Positions 22,100 to 32,863 of a stretch of 64,000 bases of DNA are shown here, piece by piece (the stretch's first letter is position 1; each line of letters opens with the position of its first letter). The DNA comes from Enterobacteriaceae endosymbiont of Donacia fulgens (GTDB lineage: Bacteria > Pseudomonadota > Gammaproteobacteria > Enterobacterales > Enterobacteriaceae), in assembly GCF_012567545.1 (NCBI RefSeq), contig NZ_CP046182.1, positions 351,680 through 415,679 on the forward strand, in the 5' to 3' direction. Position numbers and translations under genes: made by a program. The notes below the pieces were generated by a model. It had not been told where the DNA came from, ran no database searches, and saw only the letters and a list, made by a program, of their open reading frames with translations.

Positions 22100-23074
22100 T
22101 TATTTTAGTATTATGAAAAGTGCAGTAATAATAAGATTAATTAATGTTAAAGGTAAACATGTAAACCAACCAAAATACATTACTTTATCATAACGAGGTC
22201 TAGGTAATGATGCTCTTATTAAAAAAAATAATATAATAAATATAAAAGTTTTTCCTAAATACCATATTATAGGAGGAAATAATGGTCCTAACCATCCTCC
22301 AAAAAATAAAATTACAATTAAAGAAGATACAACTATAATATTAATATATTCTCCTATAAAAAAAAGACCAAATTTCATTCCAGAATATTCAATATGATAA
22401 CCATCAATAAGTTCTTGTTCTGTTTCAGGTTGATCAAAAGGATATCTATGACATAATGCAATAGAGGAAATAAAAAATGATATAAATCCAAAAAATTGAG
22501 GAATAATATTCCAACAATATTTGTACTGGTAATAAACTATATCATATAGATTAAAAGATCCTGTTTGACAAACGATACCCATTAAAGATAAACCTAAAAA
22601 AATTTCATAACTTATTATTTGAGCAACACCTCTTATTGTTCCTAACAAAGCATATTTATTATTACTTGACCATCCTGCAAATAAAATAGAATAAATAGAA
22701 ATACTAGCCATCATAAAAAAAAAAAGTATTCCAATATCTAAATTAGATATCATCAATTTAGGAGTAATAGGTAATGTAGCAAATACAGATAATAATGAAT
22801 TAAAAGCTATAATTGGAGCAATATTAAATAATACTTTATTTGAAAAATTTGGAGTCCAATCTTCTTTAAAAAAAATTTTTATCATATCTGCTAATATCTG
22901 TAAACATCCATATAATCCTACCCTATTAGGACCATAACGATTTTGAAATAAAGCTAATATACGTCTTTCAGCAAAACTTAAAAACCCCCCACTTATTATT
23001 AATAATAATAATATAAATATTATTTTTAATAACAATTTTAATTGTATATTATTAAAAAAAGAAAATAAAATCAT
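22100..23074 (-). CDS. nuoH: NADH-quinone oxidoreductase subunit H
   Basis: Membrane subunit forming most of the quinone-binding chamber. 324 residues against 325 in E. coli, with eight or more hydrophobic segments. The quinone-site signature [19 protein letters not shown] is near the N-terminus; [24 protein letters not shown] and the acidic loop [19 protein letters not shown] follow. It overlaps the nuoG stop by 4 bp. Confidence 0.97.
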   Translation of the reverse strand: MILFSFFNNIQLKLLLKIIFILLLLIISGGFLSFAERRILALFQNRYGPNRVGLYGCLQILADMIKIFFKEDWTPNFSNKVLFNIAPIIAFNSLLSVFATLPITPKLMISNLDIGILFFFMMASISIYSILFAGWSSNNKYALLGTIRGVAQIISYEIFLGLSLMGIVCQTGSFNLYDIVYYQYKYCWNIIPQFFGFISFFISSIALCHRYPFDQPETEQELIDGYHIEYSGMKFGLFFIGEYINIIVVSSLIVILFFGGWLGPLFPPIIWYLGKTFIFIILFFLIRASLPRPRYDKVMYFGWFTCLPLTLINLIITALFIILK

Positions 23075-25797
23075 TTTAATACCTTTATTTTTTCAATAGT
23101 TTTTCCTAAGAAGGATAATGAAATTCCTTTTGATCCTAATGGTATACTAATAAATCCTTGATGTAAAAATTTTGAAATAGATACTTTTAATATAAAAATA
23201 TTGTTTAAACAATGTAGTTCAACTAAATTATTAGTTAAAACTCCTAATTTTTCAGCATCTTTTTTATTAAAAACAACATAATTATTAGGGAAATACTTTT
23301 GTATTAAAGATGATTTTTGTATTAAACTATTACTATTAAATAAAGTATAATGAAAAATAATTATTAATTTATTAGATATAATAAATTTATTATTATAGTT
23401 TTTTTTTTTAAAATTTATTATACAAATTTTTTTTTGAGAAATTTTAAATCCGCTAGAACCATATTTTGAAGAAATTCCTATTTCTTTCTGAAATTTATAT
23501 AATGATTGAGAAGAATTCCATCCAGGAGACCATAAAAATGGTATTTGATTACATTTAATATTTGAATTATAATTTCCTTCCATTGAGAAATTAAAAATAG
23601 TATCTTTATCTTCTGGTTGTTTAGGTTCATGAACATTATTATTAGATAATATAGATGTTCTACCACTGAATCTAATTGAAGATCTTGCAAATTTTCTATT
23701 ATATATTTTATAATTAGAATAATATGATGCTAAATGTATTCCGTTAAGTATTGGGATACATTCTTCACATTTTTTAATAATTTCATCTAATGTAATTTTT
23801 TTATTTAAATTATTTAATTTTGCATATATTTTATATAGCCACTTCCAACTAGATTTTCTATAATTTTTTTTATTATAAAAAGAAGGTTTATATACTTGAA
23901 AAAATCTTTGTGCTCTACATTCATTATTAATTACAGTACCACTACTTTCTATAAAATTTGATACTGGTAATATTATATTTGCATGTTTCATAGTTTTAGT
24001 AAAAATATGATCTAAGACAATTATATTAGGAATTTTTTTAAAAAAACTATTTAATTTATTTTTTTCTTCATAAAAGTATAAATCATTTTCCATAACAATA
24101 ATTGTATCTATATCTATAGAATTATTAAATTTATTTTTTGTAAATAAATCATGTAAAGATTTTCCTTTAATTAAACCAATTCCCATACTATTTACTTTAT
24201 TTAATACATAAAATAAACCTATATTTTTTTTTTTTTCTTTTAATGCTTTAGCTATAGCATAAGATGATGAAATTAATTCTATAGAACTTGATCCAGTTCC
24301 AGAAATAATTAAAGGTTTTTTAGCATTTAACAATATTTTTTTTATTTTTAAAATTTGATTTTTTAAATTTTTATCATTTAAAGTAAAATTAATATTTTTA
24401 TTTTTAATACAATTAGCTAATATAAAACCAAATTCAGATTGATCTAAAGTAGGTGCATAATAATTCCATGAAGATATATCATCTAATGATGTTTTATCAT
24501 TACTTGTTATAAACAATGGATTAGAAAATTTATTTTTAAAATTTAAAATTGCATCAGAATGCCAATAAGGAATATTTTTGTCTTTTTGAATATTATAATT
24601 ATTTTTTATAGCTTGTCTTACAGCTAAAGCAGCTCTAGGATTAGTATTTGTTAAATCTTCTCCTAATATTAAAATAGCATCATAATTTTCTATTTCAGAT
24701 AATGTAGGAAAATATATATCTTTATTTTGTATTATTTTAATAATATAATTAATTTGTTTTTTTTCATTTTCTAAAATACCTAAATAAAAATTATTTTTTC
24801 CAACTAATTTTTTTAAAATAAAGTTACTTTCTATACTTGCTCGGGGAGATCCAATACCAATTATTTTTTTTGATTTTAATATTAAATTAGTTATTTTTTT
24901 AATAATTTTTTTATTATTTAAAATTAATTTTTTATTATTTTTATAATATATTATTTTAATGGGATTATTTTTTAAAAAAGTATATCCATAACCAAAATAA
25001 CCTTTATCACAAAGAAAATAATGATTAATTTTTTCATGAAATCTATTTTGTATACTAGATAATTGTCCATAACGTTCTCCTGCAAAAATATTACATCCTA
25101 ATGAACAATGGTGACAAATACTTGGAGCATATTGAAGATCCCATTTTCTTGAATAATTTATATTATAAGTTTTATCTGTAAAAACTCCTGTCGGACAAAT
25201 TTCAATTAAGTTACCAGAAAATGGATTTTCTAATATACCATCTAAATATCTTCCAAAATAAATATTATCTTTTGAACCAAAAACATTAAAATCTTTACCA
25301 TCTGCATAATTTTTATAAAATCTTAGACAACGATAACATGTAATACAACGATTCATTGTGTGTGATATAAATGGTCCTAAATATTGATTTTTATATTTTC
25401 TTTTAGAGAAGTTATATCTACGGACATGATGTCCAGTCATTACAGTCATATCTTGTAAATGACAACTACCACCTTCATCACAAATTGGACAATCATGTGG
25501 ATGATTTAACATTAATAATTCAATATTTTTTTTACGAAAATTAATCGAATCTTTATCATTAATTGAAATATATGATTGTTTTATAGGAGAAGACATACAG
25601 GACATAATTATTTGTCCATTTTTTTTTTTCATATTATCGTATTGTTTTATGGCGCATTGACGACATGAACCTATACTACCTAAAATTGGATGCCAACAAA
25701 AATATGGTAAATTAAAACCTAAAGATAAACATATTTTTAATAAATTATCTTCTTCATTAACTTTATAAAAATTACCTTCTATATTAATATTAATCAT
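23071..25797 (-). CDS. nuoG: NADH-quinone oxidoreductase subunit G
   Basis: Large peripheral-arm subunit with several Fe-S clusters. At 908 residues it matches E. coli. The N-terminal [2Fe-2S] site has Cys34, Cys45, Cys48 and Cys67, the E. coli numbering. [16 protein letters not shown] supplies the His/Cys-ligated cluster; [12 protein letters not shown] and EICPTGVF supply the next; [10 protein letters not shown] plus [11 protein letters not shown] keeps the four cysteines of cluster N7, which only some bacteria retain. The molybdopterin-type C-terminal domain is diverged. Long for such a reduced genome, so complex I is evidently under selection. Confidence 0.97.
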   Translation of the reverse strand: MININIEGNFYKVNEEDNLLKICLSLGFNLPYFCWHPILGSIGSCRQCAIKQYDNMKKKNGQIIMSCMSSPIKQSYISINDKDSINFRKKNIELLMLNHPHDCPICDEGGSCHLQDMTVMTGHHVRRYNFSKRKYKNQYLGPFISHTMNRCITCYRCLRFYKNYADGKDFNVFGSKDNIYFGRYLDGILENPFSGNLIEICPTGVFTDKTYNINYSRKWDLQYAPSICHHCSLGCNIFAGERYGQLSSIQNRFHEKINHYFLCDKGYFGYGYTFLKNNPIKIIYYKNNKKLILNNKKIIKKITNLILKSKKIIGIGSPRASIESNFILKKLVGKNNFYLGILENEKKQINYIIKIIQNKDIYFPTLSEIENYDAILILGEDLTNTNPRAALAVRQAIKNNYNIQKDKNIPYWHSDAILNFKNKFSNPLFITSNDKTSLDDISSWNYYAPTLDQSEFGFILANCIKNKNINFTLNDKNLKNQILKIKKILLNAKKPLIISGTGSSSIELISSSYAIAKALKEKKKNIGLFYVLNKVNSMGIGLIKGKSLHDLFTKNKFNNSIDIDTIIVMENDLYFYEEKNKLNSFFKKIPNIIVLDHIFTKTMKHANIILPVSNFIESSGTVINNECRAQRFFQVYKPSFYNKKNYRKSSWKWLYKIYAKLNNLNKKITLDEIIKKCEECIPILNGIHLASYYSNYKIYNRKFARSSIRFSGRTSILSNNNVHEPKQPEDKDTIFNFSMEGNYNSNIKCNQIPFLWSPGWNSSQSLYKFQKEIGISSKYGSSGFKISQKKICIINFKKKNYNNKFIISNKLIIIFHYTLFNSNSLIQKSSLIQKYFPNNYVVFNKKDAEKLGVLTNNLVELHCLNNIFILKVSISKFLHQGFISIPLGSKGISLSFLGKTIEKIKVLK

Positions 25798-25878
25798 AAT
25801 ATAAATTCCATCATATTATTTTAGTATATTTACTTTTATTTAAAAAATATAATAAACATAATTTTATATAAAAAATAT

Positions 25879-27159
25879 TTAATTAATAATTCCATCTTCA
25901 AATTCATGTAAAAAATATTTTAATGCACTATTTAAAGGTTCCATTGCTCCAGGTGCATGAGCACAAAAAGATCCCCCATTTGTTAATTGTTGACTTATGT
26001 CTTTAAGAAGAAAAATATCCTTTTTAGTTCCTCTTTTTTTTTCTAAATTATTTAATATTTTAACAATCCAAGGTAAACCTTCTCTACAGGGAGTACAAAA
26101 ACCACAAGATTCTCTAGCAAAAAAAATTTCTAAATTTTTTACTAAAGATACTATATTAATAGTATGATCTATAGCTATAGCTATTCCTGTTCCTAATCTA
26201 CTTCCTGCTTGACTAATACTCATAAAATCCATTGGTAAATCTAAATGATCTTTTGTTAAGAGACCAGTTCCTGCTCCTCCAGGTTGCCAAGCTTTAAATA
26301 TAAATTTTTTTTTCATTCCTCCTGCATATTTTTCTAAAATTTCACGCGCAGTTATTCCAAAAGGTAATTCCCATAATCCAGGTTTTTTTACATTACCAGA
26401 AAAACCTAATATTTTTGTCCCAGTATCATATATACTTTTAGATATATTTTTATACCAAACAGGACCATAGTGGATAATACTAGGTATATTAAATATAGTT
26501 TCGACATTATTAACACATGTTGGTTTACCCCATAAACCAATTGAAGCAGGATAGGGAGGTTTAAATCTAGGATTTGCACGTTTTCCTTCTAAAGAATTAA
26601 TTAAAGCCGTTTCTTCTCCACATATATATCTTCCTGCCCCCATATGGAGATATAAATCAAAATGAAAATTACTATTTAATATATTTTTACCTAAAAATTT
26701 TAATTTATAAGCTTCTTTTATAGCTATATTTAAAATTTTTGCACAGTTAATATATTCACCTCTTAAAAAAATATATCCTTTATTAGCTTGAATAGCAAAA
26801 GCACTAATAATAATACCTTCTATTAATTGATGAGGAATATGTTCTATTAAAAAACGATCTTTATATGTACCTGGTTCCATCTCATCAGCATTACATAAAA
26901 AATAACGAATCTCTTTATCATCTTTTTTAAGAGGCATTAAACTCCATTTTAATCCAGTATAAAATCCGCCTCCCCCTCTACCTTTTAATTTTGATTGTTT
27001 AACTATATTAATAATATCTTGAGAAGAATATTTTAATAAACTATTTTTTAAACTTTGATAACCATTTTTTTTTATATATTCTTTTAAAAATATTGTTTTA
27101 TTATTATTAATACGCCATGTTAGAGGGTGTGTTTCTGGATTGGGATTTATTATTTTCAT
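25879..27159 (-). CDS. nuoF: NADH-quinone oxidoreductase subunit F
   Basis: Binds NADH and FMN and carries cluster N3. 426 residues against 445 in E. coli. It includes [17 protein letters not shown] (FMN/NADH site), [31 protein letters not shown] and the cluster ligands [12 protein letters not shown] plus the late cysteine in [11 protein letters not shown]. The C-terminal 20 or so residues of E. coli NuoF are missing; the protein ends after EFEDGIIN. Its first 53 bp overlap the extended 3' end of nuoE. An 81-bp gap to nuoG is the longest in the operon. Confidence 0.97.
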   Translation of the reverse strand: MKIINPNPETHPLTWRINNNKTIFLKEYIKKNGYQSLKNSLLKYSSQDIINIVKQSKLKGRGGGGFYTGLKWSLMPLKKDDKEIRYFLCNADEMEPGTYKDRFLIEHIPHQLIEGIIISAFAIQANKGYIFLRGEYINCAKILNIAIKEAYKLKFLGKNILNSNFHFDLYLHMGAGRYICGEETALINSLEGKRANPRFKPPYPASIGLWGKPTCVNNVETIFNIPSIIHYGPVWYKNISKSIYDTGTKILGFSGNVKKPGLWELPFGITAREILEKYAGGMKKKFIFKAWQPGGAGTGLLTKDHLDLPMDFMSISQAGSRLGTGIAIAIDHTINIVSLVKNLEIFFARESCGFCTPCREGLPWIVKILNNLEKKRGTKKDIFLLKDISQQLTNGGSFCAHAPGAMEPLNSALKYFLHEFEDGIIN

Positions 27160-27652
27160 TAATATAATTATCCAATATTTGATTTATATAATTAATAGAT
27201 AATGAAGTATAAATTTTTTCATTAATCATTATAACTGGACTATTTTCACAATGTCCTAAACAACAAATAGGTATTAAAGTAAATAATTTATTAGATGTTG
27301 TTTGTCCTGATTTAATATTTAATTTTTTTTGAATATATTTTAAAATTTTTTTATATTTAGTTATATAACAAACAACACTATCACAATATTTAATAACATA
27401 TTTACCTACTGGAGATCTAAAAATTTGACTATAAAAAGTTGCTATACTATCAATTTCGGAAGGATTTATATTTAAAAGATCAGAAATAATTTCAATATTA
27501 TCATTAGATATCCATCCGTATTTTTTTTGAAAAAATATTAATATTTCAATAATAGCAGCATTATTAGATTCATAATGACTTTTAATTTTATCAATTACTT
27601 TTAATTCTTTTTTATTTATATATGTATTTATATTATTAGTTATTTTTTTCAT
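27107..27652 (-). CDS. nuoE: NADH-quinone oxidoreductase subunit E
   Basis: Thioredoxin-like subunit with a [2Fe-2S] cluster (N1a). 181 residues against 166 in E. coli. Ligands Cys90, Cys95, Cys131 and Cys135 lie in CDSVVC and CCLGHC. Homology ends near ILDNYI; the following 17 or so residues (Asn/Ser-rich) have no counterpart and are read across the beginning of nuoF in another frame, giving a 53-bp gene overlap. This looks like loss of the ancestral stop codon. It begins 10 bp after nuoCD. Confidence 0.95.
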   Translation of the reverse strand: MKKITNNINTYINKKELKVIDKIKSHYESNNAAIIEILIFFQKKYGWISNDNIEIISDLLNINPSEIDSIATFYSQIFRSPVGKYVIKYCDSVVCYITKYKKILKYIQKKLNIKSGQTTSNKLFTLIPICCLGHCENSPVIMINEKIYTSLSINYINQILDNYINENNKSQSRNTPSNMAY

Positions 27653-27662
27653 AATATTATCT

Positions 27663-29489
27663 TTAACGATCTACATCAGACATAACAAAATCAATACTAC
27701 CTAAATAAGTAATTAAATCTGATATTAAACTACCCTGAATAACAGATGGTATTTGTTGTAAATGAGGAAAACTAGGTGTTCTAATTCTTGTTCTATAACT
27801 TATAGTGTTTCCATCACTAATTAAATAATAACTATTAATTCCTTTAGTAGCTTCTATCATTTGAAATGATTCATTAGCAGGTATTAATGGTCCCCAAGAA
27901 ACTTGAACAAAATGATGAATTAAATTTTCTATATTATTTAACATTCTTTCTCTAGGTGGAGGAGTTGTTAAAGGATGATCAACTTTATATTGTCCTGAAG
28001 GCATGTTATTTAAACATTGTTTAATAATATGTAAACTTTGCCAAATTTCTTCAAATTTTAATAAAATTCTTGAATAACAATCACTAATATTAGAGTGTCC
28101 TATAGGAATGTCAAAATCAAAATTTTCATATCCTGAATAAGGTCTCCATTTACGAATATCAAAATTTAATCCAGTAGCTCTTAATCCTGTTCCGGTAACC
28201 CCCCAAGATATAGCTTCTTGTCTATTATAAGAAGCTATATTTTTAGATCTAGATATTAAAATACTATTTTCCAAAGCTACTTTTTTATATATATTTAATC
28301 GTTTAGGTAACCAATCTAATAATTTTTGTACTAAAATATTCCATCCATTAGGTAAATCTTGTGATAATCCTCCTATTCTAAACCAAGCAGGGTGCATTCT
28401 AGCTCCTGTAATGGCTTCAATTATATCGTATATTTTTTGTCTATCTGTAAAAACTAAAAATATAGGTGTCATTATACCTAAATCTTGCATAAAAGTAGAT
28501 AAGCATAATAAATGACTATTAATACGAAATAATTCAGATAACATTATTCTAATAACTTTAATTTTATCTGTAACAGAAATATTAGCTAATTTTTCTATTG
28601 CAAGAATATAAGGCATTTCATTTACACATCCACCTAAATATTCAATTCTATCTGTATATGGTATATATGTATGCCATGTTTGTCTTTCTGCTATTTTTTC
28701 TGCTCCTCTATGATGAAAACCTATTTCTGGGATACATTGTATAATTTCTTCACCAGATAGTTGTAATATTATTCTAAAAGCCCCATGAACTGAAGGATGA
28801 TTAGGTCCTAAATTAAGATACATATAATTATTTGATTTATTATTTATTAAAAAATTAAAATTTTTTGGATTAAACTTAGTAGATTCAATATCTTTTTTAT
28901 ATTTTTCTTTTGTTAAAAAATAAGGTGTACATTCAGTTGCTCTAGAAGGAAAATCTTTACGTAAAGGATAACCATAATCCCAGTTTTTTGGTAATAATAT
29001 ATGTGATAAATTAGGATGATTAATAAAATTAATTCCGAACATTTCCCAAATTTCTCTTTCATACCAATCAGCATTTTTAAAAAAATTCGTGATAGTATTT
29101 ATATTTAAATTATTTTCTTTTAAAGGGATTTTTATGATGATATCAGAATTTCTATTTATAGATATTAAATAATAAAATAATGAAAAATCCATTTTTTTCA
29201 TTAAATTAAATTTATTAAAATGTAATCTTTCATCTATACCATGCATATCATATAGCATATTATATGGATTATCTATTTCAGAAAAAAATTTTATAAATTT
29301 TATTATATCTTTTGATCTAATCCAAATAGTTAATGGCATTTTATTAGTAATATTATTTTGTATAATAAAATCCTTAAAATTAAATTTTCTATTTAATTCA
29401 TTTATTATCGGTTCTATATTTTTTTTAGAAAAAGATTTATTATGTGTATCTCCTATTTTTTTAACTATGGTATCAAAAAAATTATTCAT
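27663..29489 (-). CDS. nuoC: NADH-quinone oxidoreductase fused subunit C/D
   Basis: Fusion of the 30-kDa (NuoC) and 49-kDa (NuoD) subunits that forms the quinone-reduction site with NuoB. 608 residues against about 600 in E. coli. The NuoC part carries [14 protein letters not shown] (about 140-155) and YPLRKDFP; the NuoD part begins around [15 protein letters not shown] (quinone-site His) and ends [22 protein letters not shown], the invariant C-terminus. The fused arrangement is typical of Enterobacterales and supports a gammaproteobacterial origin. Confidence 0.97.
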   Translation of the reverse strand: MNNFFDTIVKKIGDTHNKSFSKKNIEPIINELNRKFNFKDFIIQNNITNKMPLTIWIRSKDIIKFIKFFSEIDNPYNMLYDMHGIDERLHFNKFNLMKKMDFSLFYYLISINRNSDIIIKIPLKENNLNINTITNFFKNADWYEREIWEMFGINFINHPNLSHILLPKNWDYGYPLRKDFPSRATECTPYFLTKEKYKKDIESTKFNPKNFNFLINNKSNNYMYLNLGPNHPSVHGAFRIILQLSGEEIIQCIPEIGFHHRGAEKIAERQTWHTYIPYTDRIEYLGGCVNEMPYILAIEKLANISVTDKIKVIRIMLSELFRINSHLLCLSTFMQDLGIMTPIFLVFTDRQKIYDIIEAITGARMHPAWFRIGGLSQDLPNGWNILVQKLLDWLPKRLNIYKKVALENSILISRSKNIASYNRQEAISWGVTGTGLRATGLNFDIRKWRPYSGYENFDFDIPIGHSNISDCYSRILLKFEEIWQSLHIIKQCLNNMPSGQYKVDHPLTTPPPRERMLNNIENLIHHFVQVSWGPLIPANESFQMIEATKGINSYYLISDGNTISYRTRIRTPSFPHLQQIPSVIQGSLISDLITYLGSIDFVMSDVDR

Positions 29490-29503
29490 AATAGATCCTA
29501 TTA

Positions 29504-30166
29504 TTATATATTTTTTATTGATTTAAATTTAAAATTTTTGTCATTAAAAAATTTATTAGATGATTTTAATTTAGCTTTATAAATACCTTGATCTCCTATA
29601 ACCCAAGATAAAGGACGTCTTTCATAATTTATAGATTTTTGTAATAATAATAATGCTTGTATATATGATTCTGGTCTAGGAGGACATCCTGGAATATATA
29701 CATCTACAGGTAAAAATTTATCAACCCCCTGTACTACAGAATATATATCATACATTCCTCCTGAATTAGCACAAGATCCCATAGAAATTACCCATTTAGG
29801 TTCTAACATTTGATCATATAATCTTTGTATAATAGGAGCCATTTTCAAAAAACATGTTCCTGCTATTACCATAAAATCAGCTTGCCTTGGAGATGCTCTT
29901 AATACTTCAGAACCAAAACGGGAAATATCATTAATAGATGTAAATGATGTAGTCATTTCAACATAACAACAAGATAATCCAAAATTATAAGGCCATAAAG
30001 AATTTTTTCTTCCCCAATTAATAATTTTATGTGTAATCTTTTTTAAATTACCTAAAAAAATATTTTTACTAATTTGATCATTTAAAGGATCTGTATCAAT
30101 GTTTCTTTTTATTTCTAAAGGATAATTTTTTTTATTATTTTTAATTTTATTTAGAATATATTTCAT
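29504..30166 (-). CDS. nuoB: NADH-quinone oxidoreductase subunit B
   Basis: Carries cluster N2, the immediate electron donor to quinone. 220 residues, same as E. coli. Cluster ligands are the tandem cysteines in GLSCCYVEM, then GTCFLKMAP... with [11 protein letters not shown], and the last in PGCPPRPE. It lies 26 bp after nuoA and 14 bp before nuoCD. No lesions. Confidence 0.97.
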   Translation of the reverse strand: MKYILNKIKNNKKNYPLEIKRNIDTDPLNDQISKNIFLGNLKKITHKIINWGRKNSLWPYNFGLSCCYVEMTTSFTSINDISRFGSEVLRASPRQADFMVIAGTCFLKMAPIIQRLYDQMLEPKWVISMGSCANSGGMYDIYSVVQGVDKFLPVDVYIPGCPPRPESYIQALLLLQKSINYERRPLSWVIGDQGIYKAKLKSSNKFFNDKNFKFKSIKNI

Positions 30167-30192
30167 TTTATTATGTATATTTTTTTATATAA

Positions 30193-30576
30193 TTAAATTT
30201 TTTTATATTTCCAGTCTAAAGCTTTCATTTTAAATAAATAAAATAAAGTAATTAAAATAGTTAAAATAAATAAAATTCCCTCAATAAAACTTTCTAATTT
30301 TACTATTTTAATAGTAACAGACCATAAATATAAATATAAAGATTCAATATCAAAGATTATAAAAAATATTGCTATTAAATAAAAATTAATATGTATTCTA
30401 ATTCTAGAAGTATCGTAAGAATAAACTCCTGATTCAAATGGGATTTGTTTATCTATACCATACGAACGACCTCCCAAAAATAATGATATTAATATTACTA
30501 AACAACTAATAGTTATAGCAAAAATTTGAAATAATATAAAATATTGAGGATTATAAGTTAATTTGTTTATTATCAT
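30193..30576 (-). CDS. nuoA: NADH-quinone oxidoreductase subunit A
   Basis: Small three-helix membrane subunit flanking the quinone cavity. 127 residues against 147 in E. coli, shorter at both ends. Conserved loop IPFESGVYSYDTSRIRIHINFYLIAIFFIIFDIESLYLYLW is seen in pieces, including the acidic FDIES stretch. It is the first nuo gene and begins only 20 bp after the thrC stop, so there is little room for a separate nuo promoter. Confidence 0.95.
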   Translation of the reverse strand: MIINKLTYNPQYFILFQIFAITISCLVILISLFLGGRSYGIDKQIPFESGVYSYDTSRIRIHINFYLIAIFFIIFDIESLYLYLWSVTIKIVKLESFIEGILFILTILITLFYLFKMKALDWKYKKI

Positions 30577-30596
30577 AATTATTTATTAAAATAAAT

Positions 30597-31898
30597 TTAT
30601 ATTACATAGTTTTTTATTAAAAAATTTTTTAAATCATTAAAATTATTAGATAATATATAAGATAAATTTTTTTTTTCTATACAATTAATTAAAATTTTAG
30701 GTAATAATATTTTTTGATGTAATGTATTATAAATATAATTTTGAAATTTAGCCGGATGTGCAGTACTAAGAAACACATTAAATATATCTTTATTTAAAAT
30801 TTGTTTTTTTAATGCACAAAAACTAATAGCTGAATGAGGTTCTAAAATATATTTATATTTTTTAAAAAAATTTATTGTTGTTTTAATTGTTTGTTTATCT
30901 GTAATAGCAAAAGATTCTAATTTATTTAAATTCCAATTATTTTTATTAAAAATTTCTATAATTCTAGGCCAATTATTAGGAATACTAACATCCATTGCAT
31001 TAGATAATGTTGCTATTGTTTTTTTTGGATTCCAATATCCTTTATTTAAATATCTAGGAACTGTATCATTTATATTAGTTGCTGCTATAAATTTATATAT
31101 AGGTAATCCCATTGTTTTTGCTATTAATCCAGCAGTTAAATTACCAAAATTTCCACTAGGTACTGAAAAAACTATTTTTTTTTTTTTTTTATTTAAAGGA
31201 ATTTGTGCAAAAGCTTCGAAATAATAACATATTTGAGCTATTAATCTACTAATATTAATTGAATTTGCAGAATTTAAATATAATAACTTGTTAAGTTCTT
31301 TATCACTAAAAGTTTTTTTTATAAGTTTTTGACAATCATCAAAATTACCTTTAATAGCAATTGTTGTTATATTATTTCCTAATGTACAAAATAATTTTTC
31401 TTGTAAAATAGAAATTTTTTTATAAGGATATAATATTACAACTTCAATATTTTCCATTTTATGAAAAGCATGAGCAACAGCTGCACCTGTATCACCAGAA
31501 GTAGCAGTTAAAATAATAATTTTTTTCTTATCAAAAAAATTTAGCATTTGAGCCATAAAACGGACGCCAAAATCTTTAAATGCTAAAGTTGGACCGTGAA
31601 ATAATTCTAAACAAGCAATATTTTTATCAATTAAATTTAATAATAATGGAAAATTAAATGCTTTAGTTACTTGTAATTTTAAATCATTCAATGAAATTTC
31701 TTTTTCATCTAAGAATAATGAAATTATATAACTACTTCTTTCTATAAAATTAAGATTTAATATATTTTTAATTATTTTATTATTTAGTTTAGGTAATTTT
31801 ACAGGAAAAAATAAACCTTGATTTTTTCCTAAACCTTTTTTTAAAGCTTGACAAAAATTTATATTTTCTTTTTGATAATTAAGATTATAAAATTTCAT
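30597..31898 (-). CDS. thrC: Threonine synthase
   Basis: PLP enzyme converting O-phosphohomoserine to threonine. 433 residues against 428 in E. coli. It has YNLNYQKENINFCQALKKGLG at the N-terminus (substrate loop), the PLP lysine in LAFKDFGVRFMAQ, TSGDTGAAVAHAF and VPSGNFGNLTAG for phosphate binding. It overlaps thrB by 4 bp and is followed after 20 bp by nuoA. With ThrA and ThrB it completes aspartate-to-threonine except asd. Confidence 0.97.
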   Translation of the reverse strand: MKFYNLNYQKENINFCQALKKGLGKNQGLFFPVKLPKLNNKIIKNILNLNFIERSSYIISLFLDEKEISLNDLKLQVTKAFNFPLLLNLIDKNIACLELFHGPTLAFKDFGVRFMAQMLNFFDKKKIIILTATSGDTGAAVAHAFHKMENIEVVILYPYKKISILQEKLFCTLGNNITTIAIKGNFDDCQKLIKKTFSDKELNKLLYLNSANSINISRLIAQICYYFEAFAQIPLNKKKKKIVFSVPSGNFGNLTAGLIAKTMGLPIYKFIAATNINDTVPRYLNKGYWNPKKTIATLSNAMDVSIPNNWPRIIEIFNKNNWNLNKLESFAITDKQTIKTTINFFKKYKYILEPHSAISFCALKKQILNKDIFNVFLSTAHPAKFQNYIYNTLHQKILLPKILINCIEKKNLSYILSNNFNDLKNFLIKNYVI

Positions 31899-32836
31899 TT
31901 TTTCTCCATAATTTGAGTACCTATATTATTAATTTTACATATATAAACAAATCCTGTATTATTTTTTAAATAATTTTTTTTTAACCATATAACCATATTA
32001 TGTGCATAATTTAAATTATTAAAAATACTAAATATTGTAGGTCCTGATCCTGAAATTCCATAATTTAAAGCTCCTAATTTTTTAGCTGTATAAGAAATTT
32101 TTTCAAAATTAGGTATTAAAGATTTTCTATATGGTTCAGCAATAAAATCTTTCATTAATTTTGATGCTAATAATTCTTGTTTTGTATGACTAGCATTAAT
32201 AAATCCAGCTAGATATTGGCTTTGTTTAATTAAAATTTCTTTTTTATATAGTTTTGGTAAAACTTTTCTAGAACAAAAAGTAGATAATCTAATACCTGGA
32301 TATGCAATTACCCAAAACCAATTTTTAAAAATTGGGATATTTTGAATAATTAAATTATTCTTATTAATAATTAATATTAATTTCATCCCTCCTAATAAAC
32401 ATGGAACAATATTATCATAATGTATATTACCAGATAATAATCCTTCTAATTCACCCATTAATTTTAATAAATCAATATTATTTAATGGATTATTACAAAA
32501 CAAATTTATTGCTTTTAAAAATGCAACTATTGAACATGCACTAGAACCTAGTCCTGATGCTACAGGAACATTTTTCTCTAAAATTATTTTTAAAGGAATT
32601 TTTTTTCCAATTTTATCGCAAAATTTTGTCCAACAATGAAAAATAATATTTTCATAATTATTTTTTGGTAAATCATTTAGAAATATGCCTTTATTAATTA
32701 ATATAAATTTATTAGATGAAGAAATTGTTATTAAATCTCCTAAAATACCTTGATCCACTCTAGATAATGCTATACCTAATGTATCAAAACCTACATTAAT
32801 ATTTCCAATAGAAGCAGGAGAATAAATTTTAATCAT
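31895..32836 (-). CDS. thrB: Homoserine kinase
   Basis: GHMP-family kinase phosphorylating homoserine. 313 residues against 310 in E. coli. It has YSPASIGNINVGFDTLG at the N-terminus, the ATP loop VPVASGLGSSACSIVAF, and GISGSGPTIFSIF near the C-terminus. It lies 27 bp after thrA and overlaps thrC by 4 bp (ATGA-type), as in a coupled thrABC operon. Confidence 0.97.
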   Translation of the reverse strand: MIKIYSPASIGNINVGFDTLGIALSRVDQGILGDLITISSSNKFILINKGIFLNDLPKNNYENIIFHCWTKFCDKIGKKIPLKIILEKNVPVASGLGSSACSIVAFLKAINLFCNNPLNNIDLLKLMGELEGLLSGNIHYDNIVPCLLGGMKLILIINKNNLIIQNIPIFKNWFWVIAYPGIRLSTFCSRKVLPKLYKKEILIKQSQYLAGFINASHTKQELLASKLMKDFIAEPYRKSLIPNFEKISYTAKKLGALNYGISGSGPTIFSIFNNLNYAHNMVIWLKKNYLKNNTGFVYICKINNIGTQIMEKK

Positions 32837-32863
32837 AAATAATAATTCCTTCTTATAATTTAA

